From Magnaporthiopsis rhizophila (taxonomy: Eukaryota; Ascomycota; Sordariomycetes; Magnaporthales; Magnaporthaceae), in NCBI GenBank assembly GCA_003049465.1, contig PYSS01000039.1:216106-280105 (forward strand): 64,000 nucleotides of DNA, written 5' to 3'. The position numbers and the translations under genes are program-made. The notes under the pieces are model-generated. The model saw only the letters and a program-made list of their open reading frames with translations, did no database searches and was not told where the DNA came from. The first letter of the stretch is position 1, and every line of letters begins with the position of its first letter. Below are positions 13,317 through 23,804 of the stretch, in pieces.

Positions 13317-14007
13317 AACTCGGCTCGAGGTTTTGAGGTTTTGTCCACATACGAGGTTTTGTTCACCTTGTCCGCAGAGACGGTATAATCCTAGATAGGC
13401 CACTTAAGCCTTGGCCTTTTGTGCGGTGTTTCCGTCTGATATAGCCACGATGATGGATTGGAGAATTTCTGGTGTATGTATCTTATGTCTCTATCGTATA
13501 GACCATGTATCTACAAGTCCTCCCTATCGTCCAGATCCGCCTGCCGGCTCACCACCCTTCGGCCCTCCCCGCACGTCGACCCATGTCCTCATGTCTCAGA
13601 GAGGAGGGAGGCTGACTGGCTGGCTCACGACGTGGAATGTCCTGCTTATCCCTCGGGTCCCCGCGGCCCCGATCCGCACGAGTCGTCTCGTTCCCGAGTG
13701 GCGCGCTGAGACAACAACGCAGATATATATGGGCGGGTATATGCCTGCATGTGTGCGTGGCCGTCTTACCCCAGTGGCGTGGCCCGGTGTGCTCTCCGAC
13801 ATCGGTACGCCACCACCCCTCCTTGCAAGTGCCGGTGTTACTCATCGTTATCTGTCCAAGCGGAGAGCGGCGAAAGGGAAAGGTCGAGGGGGCATGGTGG
13901 CGGCTTAGTGAGACGGAAAGGATGAAGAGGACCTTTCTGTCGTGAGCGGGAAGCGGGTGCTCGCCGGTACAGTTTGGCTGGTCCACCGATTTACTCCTTG
14001 CCAGCAC

Positions 14008-14280
14008 TCAGGGCGTGCGTCTCTTGGCGGGCAGCCGCTGCATGGTGGCGGCGAGCGTCTCCCGCATCCGGCCGAATTCGCTACCGCCGATGGCGCTGCC
14101 CTGGGTGGTGCAGGCGGCGCAGGGGAAGCCAGCGGCGCTGCTGCGGCGGATGCCCTCGACCCTACGGAATGGGCACTTGTTGTGGTCGCCGTTGGCTGCG
14201 CCGATGCTACACTCGGCCCGGAGACGGGTTGACGTCTTGCCGCAACACTGCGAGTGCTGTACATGCTCGAAACCGCACAT
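14008..14280 (-). CDS. Small cysteine-rich hypothetical protein
   Basis: Single exon, 90 aa, starting MCGFEHVQHSQCC. Seven Cys and three His (C2, H6, H9, C12, C13, C24, C37, C53, C56) sit in the first two thirds, followed by a basic C-terminus ending KRRTP. An N-terminal M-C-x-(F/Y)-x-H pattern with later Cys occurs in many short uncharacterised fungal proteins and suggests metal binding or disulfides. There is no signal peptide, so an intracellular zinc-binding peptide is more likely than a secreted effector. The start is the first ATG of the frame and has a plausible context. It stands alone between two gene-poor stretches. The call rests on composition and could be wrong. Confidence 0.5.
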   Translation of the reverse strand: MCGFEHVQHSQCCGKTSTRLRAECSIGAANGDHNKCPFRRVEGIRRSSAAGFPCAACTTQGSAIGGSEFGRMRETLAATMQRLPAKRRTP

Positions 14281-15248
14281 GGTAGAGCGGTTGGTTGGTT
14301 GGTTTATGGCAGGAGAATATAGAGAGATGAGATGGGAGATTGTGTGAATCGGCTTGGCTTGTTGTTGTTGGATACTCTCGAGCCGAACGGCAGTAGATGA
14401 ACTTGCTTGGCCTCCGGGGCTTTGAGGATGTGGTGATGTGATGAATATATCTTTGGAAGGAGAGGATCCGCTCCTGTCAGCTTCTGTATTGAATGGACTT
14501 GTTGATGCTCGAGAACTCGTATTGAGATTGCCTCTTGCCCAATATGGAAGGGTATCATGAAATCTTATACCAATTCCTTTCTTGAATGAAGGACATGGTC
14601 ATTTTTTTTTTTTTCCCAAGGCAAATCACCAGTTGCCATGTGCACCCTTGAGCCTCTTTTCGCTGTGCACGATTGCCAGGGGTGGTGAACAAAGGTTCTG
14701 TCACTTCTCAGATATCCAAGGCCTATCCGAACCGCGCTTTGCGTCCCAGTGCGACATGGACTGGGACCTGCGCATTCAAAATTTTCAGCGCTCCAGCCAT
14801 AACGTGACGTGTCTTTGTTCGAGCATCAGGAACTTTCTGTATGGAGGGAAAGCAAGGGCTCTCGCGGCTGTGTCGTTTCAGGTAACGCAGCCGCTGGGCC
14901 TGGATATGTGTTCAGGCCATTTCTCTTTGTTCGCTGGCCCCGGCTTGCTCATCGTCGGTTGTGGCCATTGTGCACCAATTGTGGCCCCGGCTTCGGCGAT
15001 ATCGTGCAGCCATCGGCAAGGGCGATGTGACACTCTCAAGGGAACCGCGGTTGGGCGGTGACAGTGAGTGCAGCGTGGTCTCACAAATCTTGAGAATCTA
15101 GCCCAGACTGAGCCCGTTGCCTGCACCACCATGGTACGGACCAAGGGGCCAGAACAGTCCATACATTTGGAGCTAATCACGCTCGGGAGTTGTTGATAGG
15201 GGAAAGGTGTAAACCAGCATATACACAATGCAGTCCGCGCTATCCGGT
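14281..15248. other. Intergenic region
   Basis: Upstream side of the small Cys-rich gene. An AT-rich, TATA-like block (GAATATAGAGAG) lies about 40 bp before its ATG. Nothing else can be supported. Confidence 0.4.
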
Positions 15249-16199
15249 TCACAAGGCGGGCGAGCCCAGGCCATCCAAGAGCGGCAGCAGCAGGGCCTCG
15301 AGGCGGCCGTGGGTGGTAAAGCCGTCGAGACACTTGATCACGGCCGGGTCCGCTCAGCCGCCGTTGTTATCCACGCCATTGGGGGTTCCCGGCCAGCTGT
15401 GCGCCACGAGGTCCCGAAGGGGCATGGTGTCCAGGCCGCCGGCCCGTAGTAGGCGCGATGCGGACACGGGCCGCGACCACGCGAGGATGGCGTCCAAGTA
15501 TCTGGGGTATCCGGACTTGTCAGTGTCGTACGGCTCCGCCACCTCCCGGCTCTGGAGGTGTTTACAAAGCGGGACAGCTGTCGGCACCGAAAAGGGTCCT
15601 TGGAGTCAACAGAGTGCAACGGTTGTGATGGACTTGCCTTGTTGCGGTGTCCCCGACAACAATTTTCACATCTCAAATCTGCTCTCCCTGATCCTTCGCC
15701 GTGCGCCCTCTGCGGAGCTGGGTACGAGAATGAAACGATGTGTATCAGACATGTGTTCTGGTTGGACAAGATCTGGGTACCGGAGGACAAGGAGAGGCCT
15801 AGGGAGGCGAAGGGGGTCACGTACTCCGCATTGTACTCCAGTCCGGTGACTTTGTCATCCGGACCAACGGGCACAGCTTACACGAGTGCAGAGAACCCCC
15901 CAGGTGCACGCCGATCTCGGGCGCTATGTGGCGGTGTCGACAGCACAGTTTGCAAATTATCAGGCCTCCATGTCGGTCCGCCGCCCACGACGAACATACC
16001 TTCGCCCAGGTGCTCCCGGCCAGGGCCGTGAGCGCTTTGCCTAACACAAGCTGCTGGTAAAGTAGGAGACGGACCGCTGCAAGTCTTTCCCGTGGTACTT
16101 GACCGGAATTTCAGGTAGGCCGCTGCTCTTGGCGTCAGAGTACCCTGTCACACGAGCCGTGATATCGCCGTTTGGGTACAATATTGGGACGAGATTCAT
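15249..16199 (-). pseudogene. Probable decayed protein-coding gene, family not recognised
   Basis: Several minus-strand segments have good protein character but do not join into one open frame. Segment A (16199-16041, 52 aa) includes YPNGDITARVTGYSD and ends in TAG. The next block (about 16040-15880, other frames) includes GMFVVGGGPTWRPDNLQ or, in another frame, a T-A-L-A-G-S-T-W-A-K end followed by a GTATGT donor. Another block (about 15877-15780) contains V-T-G-L-E-Y-N-A-E-Y-V-T-P-F. Segment C (15587-15357) contains GYPRYLDAILAWSRPVS and LVAHSWPGTPNG, hits TGA at 15354-15356, and continues sensibly in the same frame (ADPAVIKCLDGFTTHGRLEA) to a TGA at 15249. The in-frame stop plus frame changes suggest decay. 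An intron-rich gene with sequencing errors is the alternative. Confidence 0.45.
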
Positions 16200-17083
16200 C
16201 ATTTATGTGGATAAGAAAGACGCCAAGGCTATTCGGGGCTAAAATGCTGTGGTGCGCTTTGGGTCCCAAGCTTCACAAACCTCACAAAGTCGGCTTGTTT
16301 CTGTAGCGGCCGAGCTGTCCCAAAACCAAGAGCTCGGCCTTGGGATCCCGCATATTGGTCATCAGCAAGTCCAACGACGCACAAAACACATGGTCTTCTC
16401 TCTTCGCCACATCCAAAGCCTCGTATTGATTAAAAATGTATAATGAGAAATGAAAGTCGCAGTAAACCGGGGTGTCCGTTGGTATGCCATCGAAATCCCT
16501 CCCCCCCGAGATGCTCTTTGCTTTTTTGCTCGTGGGTATCCCAAAACAACGCTCTTTTTCGTCCTTTTTGTCCCATCCCTCCCCCCAGAACCTGCGAGTG
16601 CGAGTAGGTATATCCGTTTCTTGTCCAAGAAAAAAAAAGAAAACGCCGTTTGTCCCAATCTTGTGCCTGTGTGCGTGCGCTTGTTGTGAAAAAAAACAAA
16701 AAGCAAAACCCGAAATGAGAGAGATGGGGATGAAGTTGCCTTCCCAATGAAAAACAAAACAGTCGGGGTTTATTTTATCTGCAAAGTGTTGTGGTTACGG
16801 TCTAGTGTTCTAAGACCAGGTTCAAGAAGGAGAAGAAGAAAATCACCAAGAGCAAATACAGCCAAATCCCCTTTTATTGTCCGTGACCTTTGTTGTGTCC
16901 ACGTTTCCGTTCTTTTGCTGGTCACTTGGGAAGCCTCGGAGTGGGTCCTGCACAGGCCCCCCGCTCGCGATGCTCGATCGGGTAAGAGGTTGATGATTTC
17001 CGTGTTGTAACCGGCGTGTGGGATGTGCTTTTTGTTTGTAGTCCGTTGTCAAGAAATCGTAGAGACGTTGGTCTCTGCGACTT
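16200..17083. other. Intergenic region
   Basis: Lies between the decayed gene and the 3' end of the GPI-protein gene. It contains short A/T and C runs (for example C8 near 16500). No credible gene or RNA is seen. Confidence 0.4.
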
Positions 17084-18304
17084 CTATGCCAGGGCGGCAA
17101 GGGCGGCGGCCGCACCGGCCAGAAGGCCGGCAGCGGGGGCCGCCCTGCGGCTGGCAAGTCCCTTAATCACGGCTGGAGGCATGTCGTCAGCAGCAGGAAC
17201 AGGCGAGGAAACAGGCACATTTGCGGGAGAGACGGAGCTGGGAGCTTGGGGCGGCGCCGGCTTGACTTTGTGCTCGTGGGCTGGGGTCGATGCCGGCTTG
17301 GCTTTGGGCTCGGGCACGGACGGGGGAGAGGGAGAGGGAGCTGGGGATGGTTCCGGCTCGGCCTTGGGCTCGGGAGCTGCTTGCTCTGAGGCAGGAGGAG
17401 GCGGAGGAGGAGGGGAATTGTGTGTGACAGGGGTGTGAGTAGGCTCGTGTTCGGAGTCAGGGGTTGGAGAAGCGGCAGCGGCGGTGGGGGCGTGCGAGGG
17501 TTCACCGTCAGAGTGAGAGGTAGAGCAGGTAGTAGTAGGAGAGGGAGTGGGTAAGTCTTGGGCGTCGACGTGATCAGGCTCTTCGTCGGAGTCAGGGGCA
17601 GACTCGGGGGCAGGGGCGGGAACCGGAGCGACGTTCGGCCAAGGCATGTACTGGGGCGCGGGCGCGAAGGGATAGAGAGGAGCAGCAACAGGCACCGGTG
17701 GCCCGAACAGGGGCTGGGCCGGAGGCGAGTTCACGCCCGGAGGGTTGTTGTGGATGTGGACCTCGGGAGCGAGCAAGTTCTTGTCCGTCGCCTGTTCCTG
17801 CTGATGGTTATGGACATGGTGCCTGTGCCCAACCCTCTCTGCGTCGGGCTGGGCCTCATGCTGGTGCTGTGAAGGGTGGAAGTGCGGGCGTTGGTGATGT
17901 TGGTGGTGCTCTAGAGGGCCTGGACGGAAGTCCGGATCGCCCTCCAAGGGACGTGGGTGGCGGTGCGGATCCCTCTCGTTGCGGGTCGGACGGGAGCCCA
18001 TGTCCTCCTCGGGAGGGGCGGCCTTGACAACATACCGGTGGGGGTGGCGGGCGGCCAGCTTGACCTTGTCGTAACCCTCATCCTCGCCATAGCCGCCGTA
18101 GCCCTTATACTCTTTGACGATGTGGGTCGACGTAAGGGCAGTCGGGGTCACGAAGACGGTGGTGGTGACCGTGGCCGTGCTCAGGGTCTGAGTCGACGAG
18201 GCGGTCGTCGTGGAGGTGGTGGTGGTGATGTAGGAAGTCACCGTGGCGACCTGACCCATGACCTTGGCGGCGAAGGCCGAAAGGAGAATAACGCGGAGCT
18301 GCAT
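17084..18304 (-). CDS. GPI-anchored Pro/His-rich cell-wall protein
   Basis: Single exon, 406 aa. An N-terminal signal peptide (residues 1-17, ending A-K-V-M-G before Q18) is followed by a Thr/Ser-rich stretch suited to O-mannosylation. A His-rich segment (about residues 125-185, many HH and HxH) comes next, then a long Pro/Ala/Glu-rich low-complexity region with repeated E-P-K-A-x-P-like units. The C-terminus has a small-residue site before a hydrophobic Ala/Leu tail (LLAGAAAALAALA) with no charged end, a typical GPI-attachment signal. It is expected at the plasma membrane or cell wall. No enzymatic domain is seen. The His-rich block could bind metal, but that is inference. The gene is isolated and no regulatory motif was recognised. 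Confidence 0.8.
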   Translation of the reverse strand: MQLRVILLSAFAAKVMGQVATVTSYITTTTSTTTASSTQTLSTATVTTTVFVTPTALTSTHIVKEYKGYGGYGEDEGYDKVKLAARHPHRYVVKAAPPEEDMGSRPTRNERDPHRHPRPLEGDPDFRPGPLEHHQHHQRPHFHPSQHQHEAQPDAERVGHRHHVHNHQQEQATDKNLLAPEVHIHNNPPGVNSPPAQPLFGPPVPVAAPLYPFAPAPQYMPWPNVAPVPAPAPESAPDSDEEPDHVDAQDLPTPSPTTTCSTSHSDGEPSHAPTAAAASPTPDSEHEPTHTPVTHNSPPPPPPPASEQAAPEPKAEPEPSPAPSPSPPSVPEPKAKPASTPAHEHKVKPAPPQAPSSVSPANVPVSSPVPAADDMPPAVIKGLASRRAAPAAGLLAGAAAALAALA

Positions 18305-19281
18305 CTTAGCGGTTGGTGGTTAAACCTGGAATAGGCTAGAAAGAAGCGATTGACTGGGGTTTGTGAGAACGAGAGACTGTTGTAAACGAGGCCGGGGAGG
18401 ATGTGTTGCGGATGAGAAGAGAGGGAAAGAATTTGGGGGTGCTTGAGCCTGGATGGACCCCCCTCTTATACACATCTTGAGCCCCTATCGATTCGCACTC
18501 TTCTCTCCTGTGTTTTCCTTGCCTCCTGTCGCCACAGTCTGGAGATTGTGAAGAGCCGACGAGACGCGGAGCAAGACATCGTCTGGCTTGTGCTCGTGGT
18601 ACTGACGAGGATGATGGGTTTGCCTGTGCTTCTGGCCGGGTCTCGTTGGGCCTGGTTGGGGACTTTTGCCACGAAAAGATGAGCCATGAAATCATAGTCG
18701 GCCTGTTGTTTGTTGACTTGTTAGTCGCTGAACGTCTTCCAAGAAACCTTGGTCGCCGCCGTACGAGACATGCAGAGGCTGGCTGGCTCGCCGAAGTTTC
18801 TGGGGTCGAGTCGATGCCTCGGCCCCTGGACTGAAAACAGATTAGTCAAGTGCTTGCTTGGAGGACAGCTTCATGTTGATGTCAGCCAACCAAACGACGA
18901 CATTTCCTCGTATTCGCACACAGGTTGATACCATCACATCAGAGACAAGGCCGAGAAGGGGCGAGAGTGGAAAGGCTGAGGAAAATGAAAGAGATACAGG
19001 CAAAAGAACCGGATTTGGCTTTTGATATTTTGGGGTTTGCTCGAAGCTGGCCGCATCCACGCCGGCCACGCTCCCACCCAGAATCGTACATGTAGTCAGA
19101 CGCTGTTGTCATTGACTATAGATTGTTGTGGTTCTCGCTATTGTGCAGTCTCGGCCGTTGATTAACCGTCCCGAAATGGCAGCGCTGCGGTCTCCTCACC
19201 ACCGATCCAACCAGCCCCTCTCAGTTCTCGGGGGTCGCCGGGGTACGTCCAGGGCTGACCTTCTCTACTATGTGTCTCACT
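18305..19281. other. Intergenic region, about 1 kb
   Basis: Promoter side of the GPI-protein gene and 3' flank of the ORMDL gene. No gene, repeat or RNA feature can be supported. Confidence 0.4.
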
Positions 19282-20224
19282 CTATTCCTCCGGCGGTCCC
19301 GAGAACAGACCAACCCTCATACGGTGACTCTGAGAGGCGGTAGGCAAAGTCAGCAAACAGACACATGTGCGGAGCGGGCACGTGCTGTCGCGGTTGGCAA
19401 TGGATAACAGCGGAGGGCAGGCAGAGGACAGGGAGGCGGGCTGGCAGAGGCTGGGCCTTACAAATGGCAGCTTGGGGATGACGACTCCCAGAACCGCGAG
19501 AAAGTTTATGGTGAAGTATGCGAGGTCGTAGTGGGTGTAATGCGTGCTGAGGAGGAAGAGCACGATGGGGACGCTCGTCAGAAACTTCTTTGACGGGGTG
19601 TACTGGGCGCCATCATCGATCTGCTCCCACATGTTAAGGTTGTCGTAGGCACCTGAGTTGAACTCAAACGGAACGCCCCTGACGTAGTGGAACATGATGT
19701 AAGAGCCAAACATGTAGGATATGTTTGTCAGCGTCCATGATGTCTCCTGCGACACACCCGGAATCACATCGTAGAGAATCTTGAGCGCAATGATGAGCAC
19801 GATGTGAATACCCCACGCGCCTATAGGTCCGGGTTCGGGAGACGGTTAGTTTGAGTTCCCCGCCACATTCTAGAGTCCGGCTGCTCGTATTCCCGCCCGT
19901 GAGCCCCTCCCGTCACGCAGTCTGGCCAAAATCGGTCAGGATGGGTTGGGAAGCAAACATCCTACGCTTTATGCTTCCGCTATACTTCGCACTGGATACC
20001 GCGAGCGGCGAAGTCTTTGGCGGAGACAGGAAGGAAGTGGTAGGCCAGAGGAAAAATCAGGGGCAAGTGGTCTTGGTCTCACCCTTTGCATTGACCCAGT
20101 TCGCGTTCAGGTTGGGCAGCGCCGACTGGTCGCTGAGCTGCTCGATGGGCTCTTGCGGCTCATGGTAGACCTGAAGGATGCTGCTAGATCTCCGCCGGTG
20201 GTTGCTCTTGGCGTCTGAAGCCAT
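19282..20224 (-). CDS. ORMDL-family regulator of serine palmitoyltransferase
   Basis: Three exons, 20224-20083, 19820-19462 and 19329-19282, give 182 aa. The first exon ends in the family hallmark LPNLNANWVNAKG. The second carries A-W-G-I-H, the membrane segments and the conserved Q-E-T-S-W-T-x-T-N and F-H-x-x-R-G-V-P-F motifs. The third is a 15-residue tail, SHRMRVGLFSGPPEE. Orm proteins are ER membrane subunits of the SPOTS complex that inhibit serine palmitoyltransferase and so set sphingolipid synthesis. In yeast they are relieved by phosphorylation of N-terminal Ser. The N-terminus here, R-R-R-S-S-S, is a plausible site of that kind. The start follows the usual length of the family. The frame continues open upstream but has no family similarity there. 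A few other ATGs exist in that leader. Confidence 0.93.
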
Positions 20225-21821
20225 TGGGCGAGCCTTGTACGTAGCACTTCCTCGGCGGGGAGGATGAGTGCCCTCGTCGTACGAGACGGTGCGCGGGAGG
20301 AGGATTTGGGAAGACAGTTTGGCGGTGTTTGATGACAAGGACGTCTGTCTGGTTGTAGCAAGCTGGCTACCGGAAGACGGGTAGACAGACGGGCAGCGCC
20401 TTTGGGTCTTGGCGCGATGGGAGGGACGGGGAGCCGACCTTGCGCGCCCGGTCCTGGTTGTGATATGCGGCGGGTGGTGCGGGAGGTGTTGCGTGAGAGG
20501 ACGCTTCGTCGGGAATGTCAACGGGACTGGAGCAAAAGTCGTGGCACAAGCCGAGATCGGTGCTCTCGAGCGTGGTCAGGGGGTGATGTGATATCGAGAT
20601 ATTCTACGCAGATGCTTCGGTTCGAGGGCAAGAAAGGGTTAGTTAGCCGTCCTCGTTCTAGTCTTGCTCTGTCGTGTTTGTTTTCGGGGAAGACCCTGGG
20701 CTGTAGCGGCAGCGGGATCTAGGTAGGTGGGTCTGGGTGGCAGACGGGCCGCAGAAAGAAGACGGAGCAGGACGCGTTGATGACCGGGGGCGAGGCTCAC
20801 ACGAGCGACTATCACATAGCTGGAAGCAGGAGACCGTGGGCAGATGCTAAAAGGGAAGCCATCAAGGTCGAGGGCAGGGCTGGTTGAACGTCGTGTACTC
20901 ACCAGGAAAAAAGGATAAAGGACAATGCCAGTGAGAAGCTGGTCTGGTCAGAAGTGCAGCCGCCGCCGTTGGTGATAACCATCTATCACGACCCAGTCGT
21001 CGACACGGCTCTCGAATGCAGACTGACGTTGCTGGACGGATCTCGGTCGCCTGCTTCTGGCCAAATGTCACCCCCGAAAGTCTGGGGTCGTCGCCTACGC
21101 TAACACGAGGTGGGTCAGGCGTCACGGGTGGACCTGGCTGGCACGTTAATTGCTGGGCTGTACGCAGTACGCCCAGCCAGCTGGAGGGTGCGCCCGAAAT
21201 ACGCTGTACGCGGGCCCTGGGCCAAACTGCCGGGCCTGCATCGACCGGAAACCACATTTTTCCGGACGGCTCGGCTCCTTCTTGTCTCCACAAAAAGCGA
21301 GGACCCGTGGCTCCAGCTGTTCGAGGGCCGCCCAATTAAAATAAGCGAAAATACTGGCCCAAGACCCTCGCTTTCCCATTTGAGATGAGGCCATCGCAAA
21401 AAAAAAAAAAAAATATCGGGAGTTTGCACATGGGCGCACCAGATATCCATGCGACGACTTTCGTCGCAGAGCAAGCAAACTGATCCGACTGACGACATAA
21501 ATCATCGAACAGTAACCCCGAGGTCACACGACTACGGCAACACAAACAGCCCGAATCTTTGTCCGCGTTGGGATACGAGGCGCGGCCCGCTCTCTGCCCT
21601 TTGCGGCGCAAGCCAACAGGGTACCCGTCACCCGCAGGCACGTGCGTGGGCCTGGCCGGGAGCCGCGTCGCGATTGTCTCCTTGCGCCAGCCGGAATATG
21701 CCCGCGTGTACTGGCTCATAATTCAATTCACGCCTTGTGAGCCTCATCGGTATTGGATCACCGATGCGCATCGTCACCAATATCCGCGAATCTGCTTCTC
21801 AGTCACGTTTCCATACCGGAG
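20225..21821. other. Divergent intergenic region (ORMDL / Air)
   Basis: Shared promoter region between the minus-strand ORMDL gene and the plus-strand Air gene. It contains A16 at 21398-21413. No credible gene is present. Frames here are compositionally random. Confidence 0.5.
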
Positions 21822-23804
21822 ATGACGGAACAGACCGAGGATCCCACTGCTGCTGGCCTGGTGGCAGACGCCCCAGCTGAGGCCTCAAGCCAGGCACAGG
21901 AAGAGATGCAAATCCGCGTCGGAAACAAGCGTTCGCTTCAGGACATTTCTTTTGACGAAGAGGATGGCGCGGCTGATATGGGCAGCCAATCCCCTTCCGC
22001 CGGCACCCTTCCGCCTTCAAAAAGGGCGAAGCAGCAATCGGAGGGCAACGAAGGCACGCCTGCCTCTGGCTCGCCACGGCCATCGCAGGACGGTGAGGAG
22101 AACCCACAGAAATCAACCAAGGAGGATCCAGTCTACGAAGCGGTACAGAGTCCGGGATCGGAAGCGGGCGTGGAGCAAGGGCAGGATACAGCCCAGTCAG
22201 CGCCCGAGCAGAAGCCACAGGAGATTCCCGCGCCCGCGCCGCTCGACTGGAACAGCGGTACTCACAAAGGTATCCGGACGTCTTTCGGGAAGGCGACCAA
22301 TACGCCAGCCTTCCTCAAGGCTCGTCAGCGGAACCTTGTGATCCCGGCGGGGGCTGCCCCTGAACCGCCAAAGCTGGACGATTCACCACAGAAGAACACC
22401 CCGCGAGCTATGGAAAGCGCTGCGGACTCGGGCGCCAGTGACAGTGAGGGAGCAGCCGAACCGAGTGCATCCATGGTCACGGTCCGGGCGAGCCAGGGAA
22501 ATCAGGTCAAGCTCAAAGACTCCACTTGGACACAGCCATCCATCAACCCGCTTGCCATGGGCGGCACGAGAGCCGACTACCTGAACTACTGCCGCATGTT
22601 TTGTGCCGCCAACGCGGGGAGTGCTGGCTTCGCAGATTTGAAGCCACAACTGGTTAAGCGTGCCTATAAGTCCTTTTTGGATGGGCCTTCGGTTCCCGCA
22701 GCGGTGCGGACACAAGGTAGACGAACAGCGAAGGCTGACAACGGACATGAGGTGGCGAAAATTATTGCCAAAGCCCTGGGCTCTACTACACAACGGGCCG
22801 AGGACATGAGCGAGAACGGGGCTTTGGGGGAGCAGACGACGGGTGATGATTCGCCCGCAGATTCTCCACAAACCGCGGACGCAGCAGGCGCAGCCCCTGT
22901 GGTCGCGAGTGAAGAGCAGCCGGCGAATGGAATCGGCAAGACATACGTGTCTCGCGAAGAGGAGCTCCGGCAACTTCATCTCTATTTCCCGGGAGCATCC
23001 GAGACGGACTTTTGCCTTTGGTGCTGTTCGACTGGCCACCTCGCGAACGACTGTCCACCGCCGACCTGCCATCACTGCAAGGCCCAGGGTCACACTTCCG
23101 CTCGCTGCCCGACCGGGGTACGCTGTGGCAAATGCAGAGGTTTAGGCCACAGCAATGAAGAGTGTCGGGAGAAACTCGAACCGGCACCTGGGGAGGCGGT
23201 CGAGTGTGCTGCCTGTGGTGCTGCAGACCACACGGAAAGCTCCTGCGAGTCGCTATGGCGAACTTACTACCCGAACCCCTCGACCGTCGTCAAAGTACAG
23301 TCCATCCCAGCATATTGCTACAGCTGCGGCTTGCCCGGGCATTTTGGCGGCGATTGCGCACAGAGCGCCGAAAAGGATCACACCTGGTCGCTCGCCAATA
23401 GGGACATGTATGTCGACCCCGAGAGCGACGTGATGCAGCTGTCGTGGGTGCCACCCCCACCTCCTGATGAGGGCCGGCCCGACCTGGGCGGACGGAGCAT
23501 AGTGCCGCAGACGCACATCTACTTCAGCGATGACGACGACGAGGAAGGCGAATTCATCAGACCGTCGGTCCGCGAGAGGACCGCGCAGTCTAATGGACGT
23601 ATCAAGATCGGCACGACGGCCACAATTCACGGTGGCGAGACCACTCTCCCACAGCGGCCCCCGCAGCCTCGGATGGGAAACCCGCCGCTCCCACCCGGGC
23701 CTCCTCCGCCTTTGCCACCACAGAATGGTCGCCAGCATGCTCCGCTGCGTGGCAAGAGTGGGAACCGAGGAAGGGGAGGGTTCAGCAGGGGCCGTGGGAG
23801 GTGA
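21822..23804 (+). CDS. Air1/Air2-like zinc-knuckle protein (TRAMP complex)
   Basis: Single exon, 660 aa from the ATG at 21822. An in-frame ATG 69 bp upstream would add 23 residues with no family character. Five perfect C-x2-C-x4-H-x4-C knuckles are present, starting at C398, C416, C435, C462 and C499. Between knuckles 4 and 5 lies SLWRTYY, matching the IWRXY motif by which yeast Air proteins contact the Trf4 poly(A) polymerase. The N-terminal ~390 residues are acidic and disordered, with a basic P-P-S-K-R-A-K patch. The C-terminus is Pro-rich and ends in an RGG/RG tail (RGRGGFSRGRGR), a likely arginine-methylation and RNA-binding site. Air proteins are the RNA-binding subunits of TRAMP, which tags nuclear RNAs for the exosome. 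The protein is longer than yeast Air1/2, mainly by the N-terminal extension. Confidence 0.88.
   Translation: MTEQTEDPTAAGLVADAPAEASSQAQEEMQIRVGNKRSLQDISFDEEDGAADMGSQSPSAGTLPPSKRAKQQSEGNEGTPASGSPRPSQDGEENPQKSTKEDPVYEAVQSPGSEAGVEQGQDTAQSAPEQKPQEIPAPAPLDWNSGTHKGIRTSFGKATNTPAFLKARQRNLVIPAGAAPEPPKLDDSPQKNTPRAMESAADSGASDSEGAAEPSASMVTVRASQGNQVKLKDSTWTQPSINPLAMGGTRADYLNYCRMFCAANAGSAGFADLKPQLVKRAYKSFLDGPSVPAAVRTQGRRTAKADNGHEVAKIIAKALGSTTQRAEDMSENGALGEQTTGDDSPADSPQTADAAGAAPVVASEEQPANGIGKTYVSREEELRQLHLYFPGASETDFCLWCCSTGHLANDCPPPTCHHCKAQGHTSARCPTGVRCGKCRGLGHSNEECREKLEPAPGEAVECAACGAADHTESSCESLWRTYYPNPSTVVKVQSIPAYCYSCGLPGHFGGDCAQSAEKDHTWSLANRDMYVDPESDVMQLSWVPPPPPDEGRPDLGGRSIVPQTHIYFSDDDDEEGEFIRPSVRERTAQSNGRIKIGTTATIHGGETTLPQRPPQPRMGNPPLPPGPPPPLPPQNGRQHAPLRGKSGNRGRGGFSRGRGR

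Noticed and set aside
19850..20056. Possible extra exon inside the ORMDL intron
   Set aside because: The conserved protein joins perfectly from N-A-K-G to A-W-G-I-H across the intron, so no extra exon is needed.
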